A stretch of 64,000 nucleotides of DNA from Mycobacterium sp. (GCF_025965855.1 NZ_JAOPWB010000192.1:1-64000); one strand, 5' to 3'. Shown: positions 31,147 to 41,272, counted from the stretch's first letter. Translations and numbers: made by a program. The notes: generated by a model from the letters alone, not told the origin.

Positions 31147-33399
31147 TTAGTGCGGATCGCCCGGCTCGCCCCTGCCGGCGCCCCACTGCCGTTGCAGCTC
31201 GCGCTCCGCGGCGGTGGGAATCAGGCCGGACGGCGCGAACCGCTTCGACGGCACCGGGTCTTCCTCGGTCAGCGGCCTGCCGCCACCGCGAATTGCGCTG
31301 AGCGCGACGGCAACTCCGGCGATGAACACGACGACCACAACCAGCGCGAAGAGGATCGACAGCGTGCCCTGGATGGACGTGTTCCTGATGACCTCGTCGA
31401 GCTGATGCGGGTTCTTCGCCGCACCGAAGGCGGTCTTCCCCGCGTTCCTTGCGGCTAAGTACTGCGAGTGCTGGGTCCAGTAGCCGACCGCCGGATCCCC
31501 GGAGAAGATCTTTTGCCACGACGCGGTCAGCGTGACCACCAGGTCCCACAGCAGCGGAATCGCGGGGATCCAGGCCCACTTCAGCAGGCCCTTCTTGATG
31601 ACCACCACGGTGATGACGGTCAGTGAAATCCCTGCGAGCAGCTGGTTGGCGATCCCGAACAGCGGGAACAGCGTGTTGATGCCACCCAGCGGATCGGTCA
31701 CGCCCATCAGGAGGGTGGTGCCCCAGGCGGCGACGACGGCGAGGCTGCAGATCCATACGCCGGGGCGCCAGCTTGGGTTTCGCAGTTTGGCCAGCGGACC
31801 ACCGAAGTTTCCCAGCGTGTCGGAAAGCATGAAGCGGTTAACCCGGGTGCCCGCGTCGAGGGTGGTCAGGATGAACAGCGCCTCGAACATGATCGCGAAG
31901 TGGTACCAGAAGGACTTGAGACCGGCGCCGCCGAACACGCGTTGCAGCACTTCGGACATTCCCCAGGCCAGCGTCGGTGCTCCGCCGGTGCGCGACACGA
32001 TCGACTTCTCGCCCACGCTGGCGGCGGCCTGACCGATTTGGTCGGCTGTGGCCGGGGCGCCCGACAGGCCGAGTTTGTTGACATACTCCGCGGCGGTGGC
32101 CGCGGTGCCGCCGGTCTGCGCGGCGGGCGCGTTGATGGTGAAGTACAGGTGCTGGTTGATGATTGACGCGGTGATCAGCGCCATGACGGCGACGAACGAT
32201 TCGGTGATCATGCCGCCGTAGCCGATCAGCCGCATCTGGCTTTCCTTCTCCAGCAGCTTCGGCGTCGTCCCGGATGAGATCAGCGCGTGAAACCCGGACA
32301 GGGCGCCGCACGCGATGGTGATGAACAGGAACGGGAACAGCGAGCCGGCGAACACCGGACCGTTGCCCCTGGTGGCGAACTGCGAGATCGCGGGCGCCTG
32401 CATCTCCGGCCGCGCGATGCAGATGCCGAGCGCGAGCAGCGCGATGGCGCCGACCTTCATGAACGTCGACAGGTAGTCGCGCGGCGCGAGCAGCAACCAC
32501 ACCGGCAGCACCGACGCGGCGAAGCCATAGATGATCAGACACCAGCACAGCGTGAGCGGGGACAGGGTGAACCACGATGCGCCCCAGGATGTTTCGGCGA
32601 CCCAGTTGCCGGACGCCACGGCGGTCAGCAGCAGCGCGAAGCCGATCACGGATACTTCGGCGACCCGCCCGGGACGCAGGAACCGCAGGTAGCAGCCCAT
32701 GAACAAGGCGATGGGGATGGTCATGGCGATGGAGAACACGCCCCACGGGCTCTGAGCCAGTGCCTTCACCACGATCAGCGCCAGCACCGCGATCAGGATC
32801 ACCATGATGACGAGAACCCCGAGCAGGGCGGCCGCCCCGCCCGCGGCGCCCAGCTCGTCGCGGGCCATCTGGCCCAGGGAACGGCCCCGGCGCCGGGTGG
32901 ATATCCAGAGCACCAGGTAGTCCTGCACGCAGCCACCGAACACCGCGCCGACGATGATCCAGATGCTGCCCGGCAAGTAGCCCATCTGGGTGGCGAGCAC
33001 CGGACCGACGAGCGGTCCCGCGCCGGCGATGGCGGCGAAATGATGGCCGAACAGCACGCGCCGGTCGGTGGGCACGTAGTCGGTGCCGTCGTCGAGGACC
33101 TCGGCCGGCGTGGCGCGGTCGTCGCGCGGCCGAACGATCTTCATCTCGATCAACCGGGCATAGAACCGGTAGCCAATGATGTAGGTGCAGATCGCTGCGA
33201 CCACGAACCAGACGGCGTTCACCGTCTCGCCGCGAGCGAACGCGATGATCGCCCAGGCGATGGCACCGAGGACCGCGATCACCCCGAAGACGAGTTTGTG
33301 CCGGATGGTGATGGGGGAGCGGTCGACGATCGCGACGGGCGGGAGATCTTCGTCGGTGTGGATAAAGCTGACGCCTTTGTCGTGCTCTTTGACTGCCAC
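31147..33399 (-). CDS. cstA: Carbon starvation protein CstA (peptide/pyruvate transporter family)
   Basis: GHHFAAIAGAGPLVGPVLATQMGYLPGSIWIIVGAVFGGCVQDYLVL; SSGTTPK; many TMs. Confidence 0.97.
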   Translation of the reverse strand: MAVKEHDKGVSFIHTDEDLPPVAIVDRSPITIRHKLVFGVIAVLGAIAWAIIAFARGETVNAVWFVVAAICTYIIGYRFYARLIEMKIVRPRDDRATPAEVLDDGTDYVPTDRRVLFGHHFAAIAGAGPLVGPVLATQMGYLPGSIWIIVGAVFGGCVQDYLVLWISTRRRGRSLGQMARDELGAAGGAAALLGVLVIMVILIAVLALIVVKALAQSPWGVFSIAMTIPIALFMGCYLRFLRPGRVAEVSVIGFALLLTAVASGNWVAETSWGASWFTLSPLTLCWCLIIYGFAASVLPVWLLLAPRDYLSTFMKVGAIALLALGICIARPEMQAPAISQFATRGNGPVFAGSLFPFLFITIACGALSGFHALISSGTTPKLLEKESQMRLIGYGGMITESFVAVMALITASIINQHLYFTINAPAAQTGGTAATAAEYVNKLGLSGAPATADQIGQAAASVGEKSIVSRTGGAPTLAWGMSEVLQRVFGGAGLKSFWYHFAIMFEALFILTTLDAGTRVNRFMLSDTLGNFGGPLAKLRNPSWRPGVWICSLAVVAAWGTTLLMGVTDPLGGINTLFPLFGIANQLLAGISLTVITVVVIKKGLLKWAWIPAIPLLWDLVVTLTASWQKIFSGDPAVGYWTQHSQYLAARNAGKTAFGAAKNPHQLDEVIRNTSIQGTLSILFALVVVVVFIAGVAVALSAIRGGGRPLTEEDPVPSKRFAPSGLIPTAAERELQRQWGAGRGEPGDPH

Positions 33400-33438
33400 G
33401 GCGAAAACCCTACGCGCGCAAGGTTGACAACGTGTGTT

Positions 33439-34977
33439 TTAGTACAGCGCGCGCACCGCGTCGATGGTGTCGGCTTCGGCGGGTCCTTTGTCGTTGCGGT
33501 AGCGCACTACCCGCGCGAACCGCAGCGCCAGGCCGCCGGGGTAGCGCGACGATTTCTGGACACCGTCCAGGGCTACCTCGACCACCTGCTCGGGGCGCAG
33601 CTCCACGACATAACCTTCTCTACCGCTTATGGCGAGTTCGCTGAACCGGGCCGTCTGCCAGTCGAGCATGGCGTCGGTCATGCCCTTGAAAGTCTTTCCC
33701 ACCATGATGAATTCGCCGGTGGCCGGGTCACGCGCGCCCAGGTGGATGTTGGAGAGTTTTCCGCGGCGGCGCCCCGATCCCCACTCGACGGCGAGCACCA
33801 CCAGATCCAGGGTGTGCACCGGCTTGACCTTCAGCCAGCCCGCGCCGCGGCGCCCCGCGAGGTACGGCGCGTCCGGCGCCTTGGCCATCACCCCTTCGTG
33901 GCCGGCGGCCAGGGTGGCGTCCAGGAAGGCGGCGGCCTGCGCCGGGTCCGACGTCATCAGCCGATCGACCCGGTGCACGGGAGGCACCAGGGCGTCCAGG
34001 GCGGCCAGCCGGTCGGCGGTCGGCGCGTCCAGCAGGTCCAGGCCGTCGCAGTGCAGGATGTCGAAAAAGAACACCGAAAGGCGTTCGGCCTCTTGGGCGG
34101 CAAGGGCCGCCGCCACATCGACGGATCGGCCGAACCGCGAGGCGGTGACCTGGAAGCGGTGCGGCCGGTTGTCCGGCCGCAGCGCGATCGCCTCGCCGTC
34201 GGCGATCAGGTCGGTTGCCGGCAGTGCCAGCGTGGCCTCGACGACCTCGGGGAGCCGGGCGGTGACGTCGTCAAGGCTTCGGGTGTACACCGTGACTTCA
34301 TCGCCGGAGCGGTGGATCTGCACTCGCGCGCCGTCCAGCTTCGCCTCGAAAATGGTTGTGCCGCCGTGACGTTGGAGTGCGTCGGCGACGCCGGTCGCGG
34401 TCTGCGCCAGCATCGGGCTGACCGGCCGGCCCACGCGCAGGGTGAACGCGTCCAGTGCCTCCGCCCCACCGGAAAGACCGGCGGCCGCGACCGCCGGCAA
34501 ATCCCCGCCCAGCATCGTGGCGCGCTGCACCGCGGCGACCGGGATCCCGGTGGCCTTGGCCACCGCGTCGGCCATGATCCCCGCCAACGCACCCTGGCGC
34601 AGCTCGCCGCCGAGCAACCGCACCAGGAAGGCCTGCTCGGTTTCGGTTGCGGCGGCGAACAGACCCGCGACGAGTTCGGCGCGCCTGGCCTGCGCGCCCT
34701 TGCCCGATACGGACCCGATCTCGGAGAAGGTGGCGTCGACACCGAGGACGGTCAGCGTTGGGTGCGGCGCCGGCGGCGGACGGTAGCGCAACGACGCCCA
34801 GCCGACGCCGATCTGGCGTTGGCGCAGCTCACCGGAGAGCCACGACACGATGATCCCGACCGCACCGGGGTCGGCGACGGCACGGCGCAGCAGATCGTCG
34901 ATGTGGGCGACCTTGGTCAACCGCGACGACGTCCCGCCGACATCAAGCGACGTGGTTGCGACGTCGAGAAGGAGCAC
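33439..34977 (-). CDS. ligB: ATP-dependent DNA ligase LigB
   Basis: [14 protein letters not shown] nucleotidyltransferase motif [33 protein letters not shown]; start GTG 34977 ([14 protein letters not shown]). Confidence 0.95.
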   Translation of the reverse strand: MLLLDVATTSLDVGGTSSRLTKVAHIDDLLRRAVADPGAVGIIVSWLSGELRQRQIGVGWASLRYRPPPAPHPTLTVLGVDATFSEIGSVSGKGAQARRAELVAGLFAAATETEQAFLVRLLGGELRQGALAGIMADAVAKATGIPVAAVQRATMLGGDLPAVAAAGLSGGAEALDAFTLRVGRPVSPMLAQTATGVADALQRHGGTTIFEAKLDGARVQIHRSGDEVTVYTRSLDDVTARLPEVVEATLALPATDLIADGEAIALRPDNRPHRFQVTASRFGRSVDVAAALAAQEAERLSVFFFDILHCDGLDLLDAPTADRLAALDALVPPVHRVDRLMTSDPAQAAAFLDATLAAGHEGVMAKAPDAPYLAGRRGAGWLKVKPVHTLDLVVLAVEWGSGRRRGKLSNIHLGARDPATGEFIMVGKTFKGMTDAMLDWQTARFSELAISGREGYVVELRPEQVVEVALDGVQKSSRYPGGLALRFARVVRYRNDKGPAEADTIDAVRALY

Positions 34978-35087
34978 GCGACTCAGCTTGGCATGGCTCG
35001 CCGACAACCCTGCCGGACGGACACGCTAGCGTGCCTACCTAACGTTACAAATTTCAAGGATTCTGACAAGCCTAAAAGGAGGTCCGG

Positions 35088-35855
35088 ATGGAGATCAACG
35101 GGAAGAAGGTCGTCGTCATCGGCGGCGCATCGGGGATGGGTCGCGCCAGCGCCGAGTTGCTGGCCGAACGCGGGGCGGAGGTCGCGATCTTCGACCGCGA
35201 GGGCTCCGACGGCAAAGAGGTAGCCGAAGGCCTCCGTGGTGGGGGTGGCGCGTTCTACCCGGTCGATGTCACCGACTTCGCCGGAACCGAGGAGACGTTG
35301 CAGACCGCGGTCGACAAGCTCGGCGGCCTGCACGTCATCGTGACCACCGCCGGCGGCGGCATCGCCAAGCGGACGATGACCAAGTCCGGTCCCCATGACC
35401 TCGAATCCTTCCAGTCCGTGGTCGACCTCAACCTCGTCGCGACCTTCAACATCAGCCGGCTGGCCGCCGCGCACATGGCCAAGAACGAGCCCGAGGACGA
35501 CGAGCGCGGCGTCATCATCAATACGGCATCGATCGCGGCCTTCGAGGGCCAGATCGGGCAGGTCGCCTACACCGCCGCCAAGGCCGGGATCGCCGGCATG
35601 TGCCTGACCATGGCGCGTGACCTGGGTTCCCTGGGCATCCGGGTGCTGGCGATCGCGCCGAGCCTTTTCGCCACGGGGTTGACCCAGGGCATACCGGATG
35701 AATTCGCGGCGGCGCTCACCAAGGACGCGGCCTTCCCCAAGCGCCTCGGTCGGCCCATCGAGTACGCGAAGCTGGTGGCGGCCATCGTCGACAACCCGAT
35801 GCTCAACGGCCAGTGCCTGCGGCTGGACGCCGGACAGCGCTTCGCGCCCAAGTAA
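35088..35855 (+). CDS. SDR family 3-hydroxyacyl-CoA dehydrogenase-like
   Basis: GKKVVVIGGASGMGRASAELLAERGA; YTAAKAGIAGMCLTMARDLGSLGIRV; AAAAGGAG RBS. Confidence 0.93.
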   Translation: MEINGKKVVVIGGASGMGRASAELLAERGAEVAIFDREGSDGKEVAEGLRGGGGAFYPVDVTDFAGTEETLQTAVDKLGGLHVIVTTAGGGIAKRTMTKSGPHDLESFQSVVDLNLVATFNISRLAAAHMAKNEPEDDERGVIINTASIAAFEGQIGQVAYTAAKAGIAGMCLTMARDLGSLGIRVLAIAPSLFATGLTQGIPDEFAAALTKDAAFPKRLGRPIEYAKLVAAIVDNPMLNGQCLRLDAGQRFAPK

Positions 35856-35964
35856 CCACCCCCGGCGGAGGCCCTTCCCGGGAATGAGTACACTCTTTAC
35901 CCAGCCGCCCCGCTCCCCCTCGGAGCGGGGCAGGCAGTCAGCCCGGTAGCGAGGAGGCCCCCTC

Positions 35965-38130
35965 ATGGGTATCGCCCTGACCGACGACCATCGCGAACTC
36001 GCCGGGGTGGCCCGCGCGTTCCTGACGTCACAGAAGGCGCGCTGGGCGGCGCGATCCCTGCTCGACGCGCCCGACGAGGGCCGGCCCGGCTTCTGGCAGA
36101 ACCTGGTGGAGCTCGGCTGGCTCGGTCTGCACGTCGACGAAGAGCACGGCGGCACCGGCTACGGCTTGCCCGAGCTCGTCGTGGTCGTGGAGGAACTCGG
36201 CCGCGCGGTGGCACCGGGACCGTTCGTGCCGACGGTGATCGCGTCGGCGGTGATCGCCAAAGAGGGCAGCGCAGAGCAGAAGTCGCGGCTGCTGCCCGGG
36301 CTGACCGATGGAACCGTCACCGCGGGGATCGGCCTACAGAGCGAGGTCCGGGTCAAGGACGGCGTGGCGGACGGCGACGCCGGGATCGTGCTGGGTGCCG
36401 GGCTCGCCGACCTGCTGGTGGTCGCCGCCGGTGATGACGTGCTGCTGCTGGACCGGGCGCGCGACGGCGTGTCGGTGGACGTGCCGGGCAACCTCGATCC
36501 GACCCGGCGCTCCGGACGCGTGCGCCTGCAAGGCGTGAGCGTCACCACCGACGACATCTTGGCGGGCGCGCGGCTATCGGCCCTGGCCCGGGCGCGGACG
36601 CTGCTGGCCGCGGAGGCCGTGGGCGGGTCGTCGGACTGCGTCGAGGCCGCCGTCGCCTATGCCAAGGTGCGCCAGCAATTCGGGCGGACCATCGCAACCT
36701 TTCAAGCGGTCAAGCATCACTGCGCGAACATGTTGGTGGCCGCCGAGTCGGCGACCGCCGCGGTATGGGACGCCTCGCGCGCGGCGGGGGAGGATGAGGA
36801 GCAATTCCGCCTGGTCGCCGCGGCGGCGGCGGCGCTGGCGTTTCCGGCCTACACGCGCAATGCCGAACTCAACATCCAAGTCCACGGCGGCATCGGCTTC
36901 ACCTGGGAGCACGACGCGCACCTGCACCTGCGCCGCGCGCTCGTGACGGCGGCCCTGTTCGGCGGGGACGCACCGGCGCGGGACGTCTTCGAGCGCACCG
37001 CGGCCGGCGCCGTCCGGGACAACAGCCTGGACCTGCCGCCGGAGGCGGAAGAGCTGCGCACCCGGATCCATGCCGACGCCGCCGAGATCGCCGCCCTGGA
37101 CACGAAGGCGCAGCGCGACAAATTGATCGAGACGGGTTACGTGATGCCGCACTGGCCCAGGCCCTGGGGTCGCGCGGCCGACGCGGTGGAGCAGCTCGTG
37201 ATCGAGGAAGAGTTCCGGGCCGCGGGCATCAAGCGCCCCGACTACTCGATCACCGGATGGGTGATCCTGACCCTGATTCAGCACGGAACCCCTTGGCAGA
37301 TCGAAAGATTCGTGGAGAAGGCGCTGCGTCAAGACGAGGTCTGGTGCCAGCTGTTCTCCGAACCCGAAGCCGGGTCGGATGCGGCGTCCGTCAGGACCCG
37401 CGCCACCCGGGTCGACGGCGGCTGGAAGATCAACGGGCAGAAGGTGTGGACGAGCGGGGCGCAGTACTGCGCCAGGGGCCTGGCCACCGTGCGCACCGAC
37501 CCGGACGCTCCCAAGCACGCCGGCATCACCACCGTGATCATCGACATGAAGGCCCCCGAGGTCGAGGTGCGGCCGCTGCGTCAGATCACCGGAGGCTCGG
37601 AATTCAACGAGGTGTTCTTCAACGACGTGTTCGTGCCCGACGATGACGTCGTCGGGGCGCCGAATTCCGGGTGGACCGTCGCGCGGGCGACGCTGGGCAA
37701 CGAGCGGGTCAGCATCGGCGGCAGCGGCTCGTTCTACGAGGGCCTGGCGGCGAAACTCGTCGAACTGGCGCAGAAGCATGCGGATCGGTTGGCGGGCGCC
37801 GAAGTTCGGGTCGGCTACTACCTCGCCGAGGATCATGCGCTGCGGCTGCTGAATCTGCGTCGCGCCGCCCGCAGCGTCGAGGGAGCGGGTCCCGGTCCAG
37901 AGGGCAACGTCACCAAGCTGAAGCTGGCAGAGCACATGGTCGAGGGCGGCGCGATCTCGGCGACGCTGCTGGGGCCCGAGGTCGCGCTGCTCGACGGGCC
38001 CGGCGCGGTGGTCGGCCGGATGATCATGGGCTCGCGCGGCATGACGATCGCGGGCGGCACCTCCGAGGTGACCCGCAATCAGATCGCCGAGCGCATCCTC
38101 GGGATGCCGCGCGATCCGCTGATCAACTAG
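35965..38130 (+). CDS. fadE22: Double-domain acyl-CoA dehydrogenase, FadE22-like
   Basis: 721 aa with two ACAD units; C-terminal unit has CQLFSEPEAGSDAASVRTRATRVDGGWKINGQKVWTSGA; synteny with ligB/CYP136/GntR. Confidence 0.9.
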   Translation: MGIALTDDHRELAGVARAFLTSQKARWAARSLLDAPDEGRPGFWQNLVELGWLGLHVDEEHGGTGYGLPELVVVVEELGRAVAPGPFVPTVIASAVIAKEGSAEQKSRLLPGLTDGTVTAGIGLQSEVRVKDGVADGDAGIVLGAGLADLLVVAAGDDVLLLDRARDGVSVDVPGNLDPTRRSGRVRLQGVSVTTDDILAGARLSALARARTLLAAEAVGGSSDCVEAAVAYAKVRQQFGRTIATFQAVKHHCANMLVAAESATAAVWDASRAAGEDEEQFRLVAAAAAALAFPAYTRNAELNIQVHGGIGFTWEHDAHLHLRRALVTAALFGGDAPARDVFERTAAGAVRDNSLDLPPEAEELRTRIHADAAEIAALDTKAQRDKLIETGYVMPHWPRPWGRAADAVEQLVIEEEFRAAGIKRPDYSITGWVILTLIQHGTPWQIERFVEKALRQDEVWCQLFSEPEAGSDAASVRTRATRVDGGWKINGQKVWTSGAQYCARGLATVRTDPDAPKHAGITTVIIDMKAPEVEVRPLRQITGGSEFNEVFFNDVFVPDDDVVGAPNSGWTVARATLGNERVSIGGSGSFYEGLAAKLVELAQKHADRLAGAEVRVGYYLAEDHALRLLNLRRAARSVEGAGPGPEGNVTKLKLAEHMVEGGAISATLLGPEVALLDGPGAVVGRMIMGSRGMTIAGGTSEVTRNQIAERILGMPRDPLIN

Positions 38131-38140
38131 GCCCGGTTCT

Positions 38141-38211
38141 CCCCGCGAGCGTGCGTGTCTGTACAAAGACACGCCGCGCAACGCGGCATTCTGCGCACGC
38201 TCGTCGCGGGG
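38141..38211. repeat. Branched intergenic palindrome between convergent fadE22 and OB-fold gene
   Basis: Outer arms CCCCGCGAGCGTGCG / CGCACGCTCG(TCG)CGGGG enclosing hairpins CGTGTCT-gtacaa-AGACACG and GCCGCG-caa-CGCGGC. Confidence 0.7.
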
Positions 38212-38214
38212 GAA

Positions 38215-38553
38215 TCACGCGGGAGCGAATAGCGGCGCGCCCCCGCTGCCCTTCTCGGGCCGGATAGCCACGGGCATGCCGCACGTCACCGAATCCGGTT
38301 CGCAGCCAACGATGTTGGCGGCCACCCGCAGCCCGCTCTGTTCGGCGAGCTCGACGATGGCGATCACGTAGGGCGTCGGGATGTCCGGGTTATACGGGTG
38401 ATGATTCACCGTGTAGGTGAACACGGTGCCGCGTCCGGATACCGGCCGCGCCACCAGCGGGCCGCCGCAGTCGCGGCATTCCCCGGCGGACGGGTGCACC
38501 CAGCGCGCGCACTCATCGCAGTGTTCGATGAGCAACTCGCCGGGCACGGCCAA
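38215..38553 (-). CDS. Zn-ribbon OB-fold protein (DUF35 / acyl-CoA-associated)
   Basis: CDECARWVHPSAGECRDCGGPLVARPVSGRGTVFTYTVNHHPY; start TTG 38553 or GTG 38547. Confidence 0.88.
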   Translation of the reverse strand: MAVPGELLIEHCDECARWVHPSAGECRDCGGPLVARPVSGRGTVFTYTVNHHPYNPDIPTPYVIAIVELAEQSGLRVAANIVGCEPDSVTCGMPVAIRPEKGSGGAPLFAPA

Positions 38554-38611
38554 TACAGTACACTCTATTGATTCGGACCTGGGCGGCGGATTGCTTGGAC
38601 GGGCGGTGCAT

Positions 38612-39805
38612 ATGACCTATTTCGAAAAAGACGCGATCTTGTCCGGCCTCGGCATCTCGCGCATCGGCCGTCGCACCGGCATCCCCGGCCTGGAGCTGAC
38701 CATGGAGGCGGTGCGCGCCGCCATCGAGGATGCCGGCCTGGCGCCGGCCGACATCGACGGGATCGCCACCCTCGGCGACACGCCAGCCGGGGACGTCAAC
38801 GCCGAACTGCGGATCGAGGCGGCCGACTGCGGAGCGGGCTTCGGCACCGGCGGCCTGCTGAGCCCGGTGATGTCGGCGTGCCGCGCGGTCGCCGAGCGAC
38901 GCGCGCACCATGTGGTGGTCTACCGGACGATACAAATGCTCGGCGGAACAGTCCCGGTCAAGCGGGACGAAAATGCGCCCGCGCCGGCACTTGCGCGGAT
39001 GTTCGATAGCCCCGAAGGCGCGCTGCGGCCGGCCGTCGGCGCGATGGACGACGTCAACGATTTGGTTGCGGCCCAGGCATATTCCGCCGCGAACTGGCTG
39101 GCGCTGAACTGCCGTCGGCACATGGAGTTGTACGGGACCACCAAGGAACAGCTGGGCTGGGTGGCACTCAACGGCAGGCGCAACGCCGCGCTGAATCCCC
39201 TTGCGGTCTACCGCGGGCCGATGACCATGGCCGACTACCTGGGCGCCCGCCCGGTTTCGACCCCGTTCGGGCTGTTGGACTGCGACGTCCCCATCGACGG
39301 CTCGATCGCGGTGGTGGTGTCGAACGCGGAGTACGCCCGCGACTGTCCGCACCGCGCGGTGGCGGTGGAGGCGATCGGCGGATCCGACGGTGCCGGTGGC
39401 TGGTTCCACCGCGACGACTACCCGAAGATGGCGATGTCGGACGCGACCGCGCAGATGTGGTCGCGCACGCAGTTGACGCCCGCCGACCTCGATCTGGCCG
39501 AGTTGTACGACGGTTTCACATTTCTCAGCCTCGCGTGGCTGGAGGCCCTGGGGGTATGCGGCGACGGCGAGTCCGGGCCGTTCGTCGAGGGCGGCGCGCG
39601 GATCGCCCGCGACGGCCAACTGCCTCTGAACACCTACGGCGGCCAGCTCTCGGCCGGGCGCATGCACGGCTATTGGGCGCTCCACGAAGGGTGCCTACAG
39701 CTGCGCGGCGAGGCGGGGGAGCGCCAGGTGTCGAAACGTCCCGAGGTCGGCGTGGTGTCCGTGGGCGGCGGGCCCGTCGCGGGATGCATGTTGCTGACAT
39801 GCTGA
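38612..39805 (+). CDS. Thiolase-like lipid-transfer protein (Ltp/SCP2-thiolase family)
   Basis: ISRIGRRTGIPGLELTMEAVRAAIEDAGLAPADIDGIAT; DLDLAELYDGFTFLSLAWLEALG; NTYGGQLSAGRMHG. Confidence 0.92.
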   Translation: MTYFEKDAILSGLGISRIGRRTGIPGLELTMEAVRAAIEDAGLAPADIDGIATLGDTPAGDVNAELRIEAADCGAGFGTGGLLSPVMSACRAVAERRAHHVVVYRTIQMLGGTVPVKRDENAPAPALARMFDSPEGALRPAVGAMDDVNDLVAAQAYSAANWLALNCRRHMELYGTTKEQLGWVALNGRRNAALNPLAVYRGPMTMADYLGARPVSTPFGLLDCDVPIDGSIAVVVSNAEYARDCPHRAVAVEAIGGSDGAGGWFHRDDYPKMAMSDATAQMWSRTQLTPADLDLAELYDGFTFLSLAWLEALGVCGDGESGPFVEGGARIARDGQLPLNTYGGQLSAGRMHGYWALHEGCLQLRGEAGERQVSKRPEVGVVSVGGGPVAGCMLLTC

Positions 39806-39826
39806 AATAACCTGCGGGAGAGTGCA

Positions 39827-41272
39827 ATTGAGCCTCAACTGAGTCTCGAGCCGGACGCCGGCCGGGCGAACAAACTGGCTTCGAAGGTTGCCCGCCACAT
39901 CGAGGCGGATATCGTTCGCCGCGGCTGGACCATCGGCGAATCGCTCGGCTCCGAACAGGCTCTGCAACAACGCTTTCGCGTGAGTCGATCGGTACTGCGG
40001 GAGGCCGTTCGCCTCGTCGAACACCACCAGGTCGCCCGGATGCGCCGCGGACCGGGCGGCGGCTTGCTGATCTGCGAGCCGGATGCCGGCCCCGCGACCC
40101 GTGCCGTGGTGATCTACCTCGAGTATCTGGGCACGACGCTGGTCGACCTGTTGAACGCGCGCCTGGTGCTCGAGCCCCTAGCGGCGTCCCTGGCGGCGGA
40201 ACGGATCGACGAAGCCGGCATCGACCGGTTGCGGGCGGTGTTGCGGGCGCAGGAGCACTGGCGGCCGGGTATGCCGGCGCCGCGCGACGAGTTCCACATC
40301 GCGCTCGCGGAGCAGTCGAAAAGCCCGGTCCTGCAGCTGTTCATCGACATCCTGATGCGGCTCACCACGCGATACGCCCTGCAGTCGCGGGCCGACTCGG
40401 CGACCGAGGCCATCGAGGCGATCGATCACATGCACCACGACCACTCCGGGATCGTCGCCGCCGTCACCGCCGGCGACGCGGCGCGGGCCAGGACGCTCAG
40501 CGAACGACACGTGGAAGCGGTGACCGCCTGGCTGCAGCGGCATTACCCCGGCGGGGGGAGCCGGGCGCGCGGGCCGCGCCGGCTCGACGCTGACGTACCC
40601 CACGGCAAACTGGCCGAGATGCTGGCGGCCACCATCGGCGACGAGATCGCCGCCGACGGCTGGCAGGTCGGCTCGGTCTTCGGAACGGAGACGGCGCTGC
40701 TGGAGCGCTACCGCGTGAGTCGCGCCGTGTTCCGGGAATCAGTGCGGCTGCTCGAATATCACTCGGTCGCGCAAATGCGTCGCGGGCCCGGCGGTGGGCT
40801 GATCGTCACCAAACCCCACGCCGATGCCAGCATCGACACCATCGCCCTGTACCTGCAGTACCGCAAGCCGACGCGGGAAGACTTGCGCTGCGTCCGCGAC
40901 GCCATCGAGATCGACAACGTCGCCAGAGTCGTCAAGCGGCGAACCGAGTCGCAGGTGGCGGCGTTCCTGGCAACCCATCCCGGCACGCAGGAGGGCGACG
41001 TGCGCAAGGCCGTCGCCGAGGAGGTCCGGTTCCACCTCGGCTTGGCGCAACTGGCCGGCAACGCGCTGCTGGACCTTTTCCTGCGGATCATCATCGAGCT
41101 GTTTCGCCGGCACTGGTCCAGCACCGCGCAAACCGAGCCGACCTGGGCCGACGCCGTCGCCGTGGAGCACGCACACCTGCGGATTCTGCAGGCGATCGAG
41201 GCCGGCGACGACAGCCTCGCCCGCTACCGCATCCGTCGGCACCTGGACGCCGCGGCCTCCTGGTGGCTGTAG
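39827..41272 (+). CDS. Tandem FadR/GntR-type regulator (two wHTH-FCD units), probable non-canonical ATT start
   Basis: Two homologous units: FRVSRSVLREAVRLVEHHQVARMRRGPGGGLLI and YRVSRAVFRESVRLLEYHSVAQMRRGPGGGLIV. Frame open from the thiolase stop at 39805; no ATG/GTG/TTG until GTG 39980, which is inside the first wHTH. Confidence 0.82.
   Translation: MEPQLSLEPDAGRANKLASKVARHIEADIVRRGWTIGESLGSEQALQQRFRVSRSVLREAVRLVEHHQVARMRRGPGGGLLICEPDAGPATRAVVIYLEYLGTTLVDLLNARLVLEPLAASLAAERIDEAGIDRLRAVLRAQEHWRPGMPAPRDEFHIALAEQSKSPVLQLFIDILMRLTTRYALQSRADSATEAIEAIDHMHHDHSGIVAAVTAGDAARARTLSERHVEAVTAWLQRHYPGGGSRARGPRRLDADVPHGKLAEMLAATIGDEIAADGWQVGSVFGTETALLERYRVSRAVFRESVRLLEYHSVAQMRRGPGGGLIVTKPHADASIDTIALYLQYRKPTREDLRCVRDAIEIDNVARVVKRRTESQVAAFLATHPGTQEGDVRKAVAEEVRFHLGLAQLAGNALLDLFLRIIIELFRRHWSSTAQTEPTWADAVAVEHAHLRILQAIEAGDDSLARYRIRRHLDAAASWWL

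Noticed and set aside
32287-35223. 978-aa plus-strand ORF across cstA and ligB
   Set aside because: Antisense artefact of GC-rich third-codon bias; Arg/Gly/Gln/His-rich translation with no domain signature over two confident minus-strand genes.
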